Of a stretch of 5,552 nucleotides of DNA, positions 1 to 5,552 are shown piece by piece. The DNA is from DATLZB01 sp035574175 (lineage in GTDB: Bacteria; Pseudomonadota; Alphaproteobacteria; Rhizobiales; Hyphomicrobiaceae). The stretch spans positions 1 to 5,552 of the forward strand of contig DATLZB010000221.1 of the NCBI GenBank assembly GCA_035574175.1, given 5' to 3'. Numbering within the stretch: the first letter of the stretch is position 1; the number at the start of each line of letters is the position of its first letter. The position numbers and the translations under genes were made by a program. The notes beneath the pieces are model-generated. The model was not told where the DNA came from. It made no database searches and was given only the letters and a program-made list of their open reading frames with translations.

Positions 1-461
1 CCGGGCGGCGTGACGGCGCGTGCAAAGAACGACAGCGCGCCGGGTTTGGGCAGCAGGCCGTGGGACAGGAACTTGTTCCACGTGCCGTTCGCCGCCTTGG
101 CGGAGGAGGTTCCCGGAGCCCCGATCAGCAGCCCCGCTTCCTCGTACGTTTCGCGGATAGCGGCGAGCGCGATCGCGCGGGCCCTGACCGGGCTCGCCGA
201 TCCGTTGACCGCGAGTAGCAGCTTGGCCTCGTCCAGCGGGCTCAACTCGTCCGCGCTGGCGATCGATCGATCGGCTTTGTCGACACGACCGCCCGGGAAC
301 ACGTACTTGCCGGGCAGGAACACCTGATCCATGCGGCGCCTGCCCATCAGCAGGCGCGGCTCGCCCGCCGCCCGGTCGACGATGATCAGAGTGGCGGCAT
401 CGCGCGGCCGCAGGCGCTGAGGCCTCGGCGCCTCCGCGGCATCGCTTGCTTTCGCGCTCAT
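1..461 (-). CDS. Nudix hydrolase, N-terminal 153 residues (3' end beyond window)
   Basis: This gene encodes a probable Nudix hydrolase, an enzyme class that cleaves nucleoside diphosphates linked to another group, using a metal bound by the Nudix box. The first strand reads RDAATLIIVDR (residues 20-30), followed by LMGRRR and FLPGKYVFPGGRVDKAD (48-64), which carries the Nudix glycine G58. The second half of the box, RETYEEAGL, is at 103-111 and has the metal-binding pair E107/E108. The canonical box places R only 14 residues after G, but here the distance is 45, so about 31 residues are inserted. The NUDT19-like (RP2) subfamily is known for such an interrupted box, so that is my best family guess; the substrate is unknown. 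The ATG at 461 is chosen because it lies just before the conserved domain, with a weak GGTGGGA 8 bases upstream. In-frame TTG (542) and GTG (551) starts are possible. The frame stays open to base 1, so the C-terminus is missing. Confidence 0.88.
   Translation of the reverse strand, partial: MSAKASDAAEAPRPQRLRPRDAATLIIVDRAAGEPRLLMGRRRMDQVFLPGKYVFPGGRVDKADRSIASADELSPLDEAKLLLAVNGSASPVRARAIALAAIRETYEEAGLLIGAPGTSSAKAANGTWNKFLSHGLLPKPGALSFFARAVTPP
156..248 (-). other. Insertion inside the Nudix box (residues 72-102)
   Basis: These bases encode the residues separating the PGGRVDKAD half of the Nudix box from the RETYEEAG half. The segment starts ELSPLDEAKLLLAVNG and ends ARAIALAAI. It looks like a helical, alanine- and leucine-rich segment. 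The second half of the box keeps both glutamates, so the site is probably active rather than broken. There is no frameshift: the frame is open through the whole segment and composition does not change. The boundaries are set by counting from the canonical G-x5-E-x7-REUxEE spacing. Confidence 0.7.
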
Positions 462-491
462 CGGCCTGTTCCCACCATCCCTTCCTGCCGC

Positions 492-508
492 GGCGATAGG
501 CCATCGCC
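492..508 (-). other. Small perfect hairpin between rnr and the Nudix gene
   Basis: On the minus strand GGCGAT is followed by a five-base loop (GGCCT) and then ATCGCC, a perfect 6-bp stem. It lies directly downstream of the larger hairpin after rnr and about 30 bases before the Nudix ATG. No T-run follows it, so it is not an intrinsic terminator by itself. It could stabilise an rnr 3' end or affect translation of the Nudix gene. In a GC-rich sequence a 6-bp stem may also arise by chance. Confidence 0.4.
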
Positions 509-548
509 AGAAAACGCCGTCAAGTGCCGCCTCTCGCAGCAACGGCGT
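509..548 (-). terminator. Candidate weak intrinsic terminator or attenuator after rnr
   Basis: Read on the minus strand, the arm ACGCCGT (548-542) pairs with ACGGCGT (520-514). Inside it TGCTGC (541-536) pairs with GCGGCA (530-525), with one G-U pair, around a GAGAG loop. A four-base bulge (CTTG, 524-521) interrupts the 3' side. This gives about 13 base pairs, starting six bases after the rnr stop. The 3' arm runs straight into TTTTCT. The T-run is short and its first T is in the stem, so termination would probably be partial. The position, in the only sizeable gap between genes here, supports a role at the rnr 3' end. No folding energy was computed. Confidence 0.5.
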
Positions 549-554
549 CACACC

Positions 555-2816
555 TCAGCGCCGCCGCGTGCCGGTTCGGCTGCGCCATGCCTTGGGGTGC
601 GCAACCAAGCCGGTGCGGCCCTCCGACAACATTTCGAATCGCAGCGCCCCAGCCGACGGCAGAGCCTCAACCAAGCGAACCTGGACCGAATCGCCGAGTT
701 GAAAGCTCCGGCCGGTCCGTCTGCCGACGAGAGCGTGGCTCTCCTCGACGTGAACGTAGAAGTCGCCAGCGATGGAGGAGGCTGGAACGAAGCCGTCGGC
801 ACCGGTGTCGGCAAGGCGCACGAAAAGGCCCGAGCGGGTGACGCCCGACACGCGGGCCGCGAACTCGGCGCCGACGCGATCCGCCAGATATGCGGCGATC
901 AGACGATCAGCGGTTTCGCGCTCCGCCGCCATGGCGCGCCGCTCCGCATCCGAGATCGCCCGCGCCAGGTCGGCAAGGCGGTCGGCTTCGTCGGGCTCAA
1001 GACCGCCGGCCCCGAGCCGGAGCGCCGCGATCAAAGAGCGGTGGACGAGGAGATCGGCATAGCGACGGATGGGAGAGGTGAAGTGGGCATAGCGGCCGAG
1101 ATTGAGACCGAAGTGACCTGCGTTCTCGGTCGCATACTCGGCTTGCGCCTGGGTGCGCAGGACGACCTCGTTGACGAGTTCGGCAATTGGCGTCCTCTTG
1201 GCCGCAGCCAGGATGCGATTGAAATGTACGGGCTTGAGCGCGGCCGCGGTTGGCAGCTTGAGGTTCAACGTGGCCAGGAAGTCGCGCAGAGCGGCGAGCT
1301 TCTCCTTGGCGGGCGGCTCGTGAACCCGGTAGACAACGGGTGCCCGCTTGCCCTCCAACGTCTCCGCAGCGGCCACGTTGGCCTGGATCATGAACTCTTC
1401 GATGAGGCGGTGGGCGGCGAGCCGTTCCGGCATCACCACACGTTCAACGCGCCCGGCCGCGTCGAGTAGGATCCGCCGCTCAGGGAGATCGAGATCGAGC
1501 GGGGCACGTCGGTCGCGCGCTTCAGCGAGCGCTCGGTAGGCGCGCCACAGAGGCAGCAGCGCCTTCTCCATCAGGGGGGCACACTTGCCGGAAGGCTGGC
1601 CATCGAAGGCGGCCTGAGCTTCCTGATAGCTGAGCTTGGCGGCCGATCGCATCATGGCGCGCAGGAAGGTGTGCTTCTTCTTGGTGCCGCGGCGGTCGAA
1701 CACCATGCGCACGGCAAGGCAGGGCCGGTCCTCGCCCTCACGCAAAGAGCAGAGGTCGTTGGATAGTCGCTCGGGCAGCATCGGTACCACCCGATCGGGG
1801 AAATAGACCGAGTTGCCGCGAAGCTGCGCTTCGCGGTCGAGGCGGCTGGCCGGGCGCACATACGCGGCGACGTCGGCGATGGCGACGGTGACAATGAAGC
1901 CGCCGGCGTTGGCGGGATCGGGATCGGGCTCGGCGTGAACGGCATCGTCATGGTCGCGCGCATCGGCCGGGTCGATGGTAACGAACGGGGTAGGGCGCAG
2001 ATCGGCGCGGCCTTCCCACGGTGCCGGCCTCAGCATTTGCGCTTCTTGCAGGACCGCGTCGGGAAATGTGTCCGGCAGGCCGTGCGCGTGCACGGCGATG
2101 AGGCTGATCTGGCGCTGGTCGTCAGGGTTGCCGAGGCTTTCCAGAACGCGCGCTTCGGGTACGGCCAGACGGCCGCGGGTGAGGATGTCAAAGCGCACGA
2201 GGTCGCCTTCGCGCGCCCCGGCTTCGCTGCCCGCAGCCACCGGCCACTCGCGCAGTTCCTTGCGGTCGACCGGCTGGATGCGGCCGCCGCCGCGCGCATT
2301 CCTGCGGAAGATGCCGAGGAGGCGGCGCTTCTCGCGCGGTAGCTTTCTGATCGGCTCGGCGGTGTAGGGCGCCTCCGCATCCTCTTCATCCTCGACACGG
2401 GCAATGCGGGCGAGCACCCGGTCGCCGGCGCCGAGGTCGGAGGGGCTCATGCTGTGCTGGCGGTCAAGGAAGGTGAGGCGGGCGCGTGGTCTTGCCCCTT
2501 CCTCTTTGGGCCAAGTTAAAGGCTCGGCGATGAGATCGCCGTCCGCGTCGCGGGCCACGATCTCGAGTACGGCCACCGGCGGGAGCGTGCCCTTCCTGCG
2601 CAACGCCTTACGGTTGCCGGAAAGGCGGCCCTCGGCGGCCAGCTCCGCCAGCATGCGCTTCAGATGAACGCGGTCGCTGCCTCTGACGTTGAAGGCGCGC
2701 GCAACCTCGCGCCGGCCGACCTTTCCGGTGGCGCCAGCAACGAACTTGAGCAGCTCGTCTTTGCTCGGCAGTCCGCCTGTCGGCTTCTTGCGGGGATCTC
2801 GCGTCTGGCGGGCCAC
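555..2816 (-). CDS. rnr: Ribonuclease R (3'-to-5' exoribonuclease, RNB/S1 family)
   Basis: RNase R degrades RNA processively from the 3' end in the cytoplasm and can pass through double-stranded regions; it acts in mRNA decay and in rRNA and tRNA quality control. The 753 residues show the family order: an N-terminal winged-helix-like region (about 17-75), two cold-shock-type OB folds (about 80-230), the RNB catalytic domain (about 270-600) and an S1 RNA-binding domain (about 647-730) with a short basic tail ending TRRR. The RNB motif TIDPADARDHDDAV (280-293) supplies the metal-binding aspartates D282, D288, D290 and D291. HFTSPIRRYADLLVHR (578-593) is the second conserved block. The length is slightly below the 813 residues of the E. 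coli protein. The start is GTG, 15 bases after the topA stop, with AGAGGA upstream; the N-terminus is basic, as usual. The stop is TGA. Co-transcription with topA is inferred from spacing. Confidence 0.97.
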   Translation of the reverse strand: MARQTRDPRKKPTGGLPSKDELLKFVAGATGKVGRREVARAFNVRGSDRVHLKRMLAELAAEGRLSGNRKALRRKGTLPPVAVLEIVARDADGDLIAEPLTWPKEEGARPRARLTFLDRQHSMSPSDLGAGDRVLARIARVEDEEDAEAPYTAEPIRKLPREKRRLLGIFRRNARGGGRIQPVDRKELREWPVAAGSEAGAREGDLVRFDILTRGRLAVPEARVLESLGNPDDQRQISLIAVHAHGLPDTFPDAVLQEAQMLRPAPWEGRADLRPTPFVTIDPADARDHDDAVHAEPDPDPANAGGFIVTVAIADVAAYVRPASRLDREAQLRGNSVYFPDRVVPMLPERLSNDLCSLREGEDRPCLAVRMVFDRRGTKKKHTFLRAMMRSAAKLSYQEAQAAFDGQPSGKCAPLMEKALLPLWRAYRALAEARDRRAPLDLDLPERRILLDAAGRVERVVMPERLAAHRLIEEFMIQANVAAAETLEGKRAPVVYRVHEPPAKEKLAALRDFLATLNLKLPTAAALKPVHFNRILAAAKRTPIAELVNEVVLRTQAQAEYATENAGHFGLNLGRYAHFTSPIRRYADLLVHRSLIAALRLGAGGLEPDEADRLADLARAISDAERRAMAAERETADRLIAAYLADRVGAEFAARVSGVTRSGLFVRLADTGADGFVPASSIAGDFYVHVEESHALVGRRTGRSFQLGDSVQVRLVEALPSAGALRFEMLSEGRTGLVAHPKAWRSRTGTRRR

Positions 2817-2827
2817 TCGGGTGGCGG

Positions 2828-2833
2828 TCCTCT
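2828..2833 (-). promoter_or_regulatory. Ribosome binding site of rnr, overlapping the topA stop codon
   Basis: The minus strand reads TAG AGGACCGCCACCCGA GTG. AGAGGA matches the Shine-Dalgarno sequence, and its first two bases are the last two of the topA TAG stop. The spacing of 11 bases to GTG is on the long side. It supports the GTG at 2816 as the rnr start, and suggests that ribosomes ending topA could help initiate rnr. Confidence 0.6.
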
Positions 2834-5513
2834 AGCGGGCGGCGGCTTTGGCGTTGGCGGAGCGTGCTCTGGCCGGCGGCTTGGCTGCGTCCTTCCCGCC
2901 CCTGGGTTTAGCGCCTGCGCTTTCGACCTCGGCCTGGGACGCCGCCGGCTTCTGCCGCGACCGCGACGCCGGCTTTCGCGCTCCGGCGCGCTCGCGTCTT
3001 GCCGCCAGCAGTTCGACCGCCTCCGCAACCGTCAGCGATGCCGGGTCCCTGCCCTTTGGCAGGTTGGCGTTGACCTTGTTGTGGCTGACGTAGGGGCCGT
3101 AGCGTCCCGACAGCACGGCGATCCTGCCGCCCTCGGGGTGCTCGCCCAAGTCCTTGAGCACGCTCGGCTTGGCGCGTTGGAAGCGGCCCTTGCTCCCGCC
3201 CGCCGCCTTTTCGGCGAGGATCGACACGGCCCGATTGATGCCGATGGTGAAGACGTCCTCCACATTCTCCAGGTTGGCATAGGTGCCGTCGTGCAGCACG
3301 AAGGGGCCGTAGCGACCGATGCCCGCGGTGATCGGCTTGCCCGTCTCGGGGTGGGTACCAACGTCGCGCGGCAAGGCGAGCAGCTGCAAGGCGCGCTCAA
3401 GGTCGATGGTGGTGGCATCGATACCGCGCGGCACCGAGGCGCGCCTGGGCTTCCCGTCCTCACTTGCCTCGCCAAGCTGCACATAAGGCCCGAAGCGGCC
3501 GGTGCGCAAGGTCACGGCGAGCCCGGTTTCAGGATCTTCGCCGAGGAGCTTTCCCTCGGGCGGCGTCACCTCGCCATTGCCGTTGGCGGCGTCGGAGAAC
3601 TGGCGGGTGTAGCGGCATTCAGGGTAGTTCGAGCAGCCGATGAAGGCGCCGAACCGGCCGGTCTTGAGGCTCAGGCGGCCTGCACCGCAGGCCGGACACA
3701 GGCGCGGGTCGGAGCCATCTTCCCGAGCCGGGAAGATGTGGGGCGCGAGCAGCTCGTTGAGCGCCTCCAGCACGTCACCTACGCGCAAATCCTGGATCTC
3801 CTCCACGGCGGCGGTGAAATCGCGCCAGAAGTCGCGCAGCACGTCCTTCCAGGCGAGCTTGCCGTCGGAGATGAGGTCGAGCTTCTCCTCAAGGTCTGCG
3901 GTGAAGTCGAACTCGACGTAACGGCGGAAGAAGGCCTCGAGAAACGCGATGACGAGCCGGCCCTTGTCCTCAGGGACAAGTCGCTTCTTGTCGAGACGCA
4001 CGTACTCGCGATCGCGGAGCAGGGCGAGCGTGGAGGCGTAGGTCGAGGGCCGCCCGATGCCGAGCTCCTCCATGCGCTTGACCAGGGTGGCCTCGGTGTA
4101 GCGCGGCGGCGGCTCGGTGAAGTGCTGTCTCGCCTCGATCGCCGTCTCCCTCAGCTCCTCGCGCGCCGAGAGCGGCGGAAGCCGCCGGCTGCCTTCCTCC
4201 ACCTCGTCGTCGCGACCTTCCTCGTAAAGCCGCATAAACCCATCGAAGAGCACGACGGAGCCGGTGGCCCTGAAACCGTAGGTCTTTCCGTCCCGGCCTT
4301 TGACTTCGATGTCGGCGGCGGTCTGCTCAAGCTCGGCCGAGGCCATCTGGCTTGCGATCGAGCGCTTCCAGATGAGTTCGTAGAGCGCAGCTTGGTCCTT
4401 GTCGAGGAAGCGGGCAACGTCCTTCGGCCGCCGCAACGGGTCGGTCGGCCGGATTGCTTCATGCGCCTCCTGTGCATTCTTGGCCTTGGTCTTGTATTCG
4501 CGGACGAACGGCGGCAGGTAGCGCCTGGAAAAATCAGCCTCGATCAGCCGCCGCATTTGCGCGATCGCCTCCGGCACGATCTGCACGCCGTCGGTGCGCA
4601 TGTAGGTGATAAGGCCTACGGTTTCGCCGTCGAGGTCGATGCCCTCATAGAGGCGTTGGGCCACCTGCATGGTCTGGCGGGCGGAGAAGCCGAGCTTGCG
4701 GGAGGCTTCCTGCTGCAGGGTCGACGTCGTGAACGGGGCAGGCGGGTTACGGCGAACCGACTTCTTCTCAACCAAGGCGACAACGAAGCGCCCACCTTGG
4801 ATGACCGCCTTGATGGCGTTGGCGGAAGCCCCATCGGCGATGTCGAGCTTCTTGAGCGCCGTACCGGCGATGGTGGTTAACCGGGCGCGCACCTCTTCGC
4901 CCGCGGCGGTGGCAAGCAGCGCCTCTATGGTCCAGTACTCCTGGGCCTTGAAGGCCTCGATCTCGGCTTCGCGGTCGCAAATGAGGCGCAAAGCGACGGA
5001 TTGAACGCGGCCGGCCGAGCGGGCGCCGGGCAGTTTGCGCCAGAGAACGGGCGAGAGGGTGAAGCCGACAAGATAGTCGAGCGCGCGCCGGGCGAGGTAA
5101 GCGGAGACCAGCGGAGTGTCGATCTGCCGAGGCTCCCTTAATGCCGCCTCGACCGCCTGCTTGGTCACGGCGTTGAAGGCCACCCGCTCGACCGGCAGCC
5201 CCTTCCGCAAGGCCTTCTTTTGCTCGAGAATTTGCAGAATGTGCCAGGAGATGGCCTCACCTTCCCGGTCGGGGTCGGTGGCGAGTATGAGCTTGTCAGC
5301 CTTCTTTACGGCGGCGGTGATCTCCCTCATCACCTTGGCCGAGCGCTCATCGACATCCCAATGCATGTCGAAGTCCTTGTCCGGCTCGACCGAGCCGTCC
5401 TTGGACGGCAAATCCCGCACATGCCCGTAGGAGGGAATGACCTTGTAGCCGGGGCCCAGATACTTGTTGATGGCCTTGGCCTTGGCCGCCGATTCTACGA
5501 TGACGACGTTCAT
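2832..5513 (-). CDS. topA: DNA topoisomerase I (type IA, omega protein)
   Basis: TopA relaxes negatively supercoiled DNA by cutting one strand, forming a 5'-phosphotyrosine link and passing the other strand; it counters excess negative supercoiling during transcription. The 893-residue protein begins MNVVIVESAAKAKAI, with the TOPRIM glutamate E7, and has the metal site DPDREGE (D80, D82, E84). LPGARSAGRVQSVA (161-174) is a conserved type IA block. The catalytic tyrosine is Y304 in LITYMRTDG, with R306 beside it, and HEAIRPT is at 351-357. A single four-cysteine zinc ribbon (C606, C609, C627, C633) is followed by three zinc-free repeats and a tail rich in Lys, Arg and Ala (838-893). The E. coli enzyme has 865 residues, so the length is normal. 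The ATG at 5513 is the first start after an in-frame TAA (5534-5532). The stop is TAG. It appears intact and probably leads the operon with rnr. Confidence 0.98.
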   Translation of the reverse strand: MNVVIVESAAKAKAINKYLGPGYKVIPSYGHVRDLPSKDGSVEPDKDFDMHWDVDERSAKVMREITAAVKKADKLILATDPDREGEAISWHILQILEQKKALRKGLPVERVAFNAVTKQAVEAALREPRQIDTPLVSAYLARRALDYLVGFTLSPVLWRKLPGARSAGRVQSVALRLICDREAEIEAFKAQEYWTIEALLATAAGEEVRARLTTIAGTALKKLDIADGASANAIKAVIQGGRFVVALVEKKSVRRNPPAPFTTSTLQQEASRKLGFSARQTMQVAQRLYEGIDLDGETVGLITYMRTDGVQIVPEAIAQMRRLIEADFSRRYLPPFVREYKTKAKNAQEAHEAIRPTDPLRRPKDVARFLDKDQAALYELIWKRSIASQMASAELEQTAADIEVKGRDGKTYGFRATGSVVLFDGFMRLYEEGRDDEVEEGSRRLPPLSAREELRETAIEARQHFTEPPPRYTEATLVKRMEELGIGRPSTYASTLALLRDREYVRLDKKRLVPEDKGRLVIAFLEAFFRRYVEFDFTADLEEKLDLISDGKLAWKDVLRDFWRDFTAAVEEIQDLRVGDVLEALNELLAPHIFPAREDGSDPRLCPACGAGRLSLKTGRFGAFIGCSNYPECRYTRQFSDAANGNGEVTPPEGKLLGEDPETGLAVTLRTGRFGPYVQLGEASEDGKPRRASVPRGIDATTIDLERALQLLALPRDVGTHPETGKPITAGIGRYGPFVLHDGTYANLENVEDVFTIGINRAVSILAEKAAGGSKGRFQRAKPSVLKDLGEHPEGGRIAVLSGRYGPYVSHNKVNANLPKGRDPASLTVAEAVELLAARRERAGARKPASRSRQKPAASQAEVESAGAKPRGGKDAAKPPARARSANAKAAAR
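2835..3002 (-). other. Low-complexity basic C-terminal tail of TopA
   Basis: These bases encode residues 838-893, made almost entirely of Ala, Lys, Arg, Ser, Pro and Gly. The composition resembles the disordered basic tails of DNA-binding proteins. In other bacterial topoisomerases I, basic tails aid DNA binding and processivity; the same role here is inference. There are no cysteines, so no further zinc ribbon is present. Confidence 0.75.
3081..3662 (-). repeat. Four diverged copies of the GRFG(P/A)(Y/F)V motif in TopA C-terminal domains
   Basis: The protein repeats a short motif in successive C-terminal domains: TGRFGAFIGCSNYPEC (618-633), TGRFGPYVQLG (671-681), IGRYGPFVLHDG (732-743) and SGRYGPYVSHNK (802-813). 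Only the first is part of a cysteine zinc ribbon. The others have lost the cysteines but keep the fold-defining Gly-Arg-aromatic-Gly core. The last three are spaced by about 60-70 residues. Repeats of this type are typical of alphaproteobacterial and many other TopA proteins and bind single-stranded DNA. They are diverged at the DNA level and are not a recent tandem duplication. Confidence 0.8.
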
Positions 5514-5552
5514 GAACCCCTGCTGGTGCGGTTAACGGGTGCTTAAGGAGGT
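5514..5552 (-). promoter_or_regulatory. topA leader with weak ribosome binding site
   Basis: The 39 bases upstream of the topA ATG contain CAGGGG (5522-5517), three bases before ATG, as the only Shine-Dalgarno candidate; the spacing is tight. An in-frame TAA at 5534-5532 rules out a longer TopA from this frame. Two AT-rich palindromes, CTTAAG and GTTAAC, lie farther upstream. No convincing -35/-10 pair can be placed in so short a stretch, so the promoter is probably outside the window. In related bacteria dprA often precedes topA, but no dprA sequence can be confirmed here. Confidence 0.4.

Noticed and set aside
260..273. 14-base palindrome made of three overlapping GATC units
   Set aside because: It lies within Nudix codons for ADRSIA. 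GC-rich genomes contain many GATCG runs, there are no further copies arranged as an origin or operator, and it is not in an intergenic region.
10..327. Plus-strand open frame of 105 codons at the left edge
   Set aside because: It lies opposite the Nudix gene, whose minus-strand translation shows clear family motifs, whereas this one is Ser/Ala-rich with no recognisable motif.
597..1469. Plus-strand open frame of 290 codons opposite rnr
   Set aside because: It has the same codon-aligned antisense register, low-complexity Arg/Gly/Glu-rich translation and no family resemblance. It is a by-product of rnr codon bias.
1912..1930. Short tandem GGATCG repeat in rnr
   Set aside because: It encodes PDPDP in a loop of the RNB domain. 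Two copies of six bases are within chance expectation and the frame is intact.
1935..2342. Plus-strand open frame of 135 codons opposite rnr
   Set aside because: It is again in the codon-aligned antisense register and opposite a conserved part of RNase R; nothing supports expression.
2664..4880. Plus-strand open frame of 738 codons opposite topA and the start of rnr
   Set aside because: It is codon-aligned antisense to both genes. In this register a stop needs TTA, CTA or TCA on the coding strand, which are rare codons in GC-rich genomes. It has no recognisable domain, no suitable ribosome binding site, and lies over highly conserved genes.

Overview
The window is a piece of a GC-rich bacterial chromosome, most likely from an alphaproteobacterium, possibly of the order Hyphomicrobiales. 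The order topA, rnr, Nudix hydrolase on one strand is familiar from that class, and the protein sequences and codon choice fit it. No genus can be named from this sequence.

All supported genes lie on the minus strand, so transcription runs from high to low coordinates. A short leader (5514-5552) precedes topA (2832-5513), which encodes DNA topoisomerase I and is complete. After 15 bases comes rnr (555-2816), which encodes the exoribonuclease RNase R, is complete and starts with GTG. A 93-base gap (462-554) holds two back-to-back hairpins, the first a plausible weak intrinsic terminator or attenuator. The start of a Nudix-family hydrolase gene (461 to base 1) then runs off the left edge. The plus strand carries no gene I can support.

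The first two genes are housekeeping functions. TopA relaxes negative supercoils behind RNA polymerase, and RNase R degrades structured RNA from the 3' end. The Nudix enzyme probably cleaves a nucleoside-diphosphate derivative or CoA-like compound, but its substrate cannot be read from the sequence. Close spacing suggests that topA and rnr are co-transcribed. The hairpins may lower expression of the Nudix gene relative to rnr.

I see no mobile element, CRISPR array, RNA gene, prophage or defence system, and nothing that amounts to an undescribed system. The points most worth a second look are the tandem hairpins after rnr, the split Nudix box, the uncertain Nudix start, and the fact that all three genes share one reading frame, interrupted by only two stop codons.
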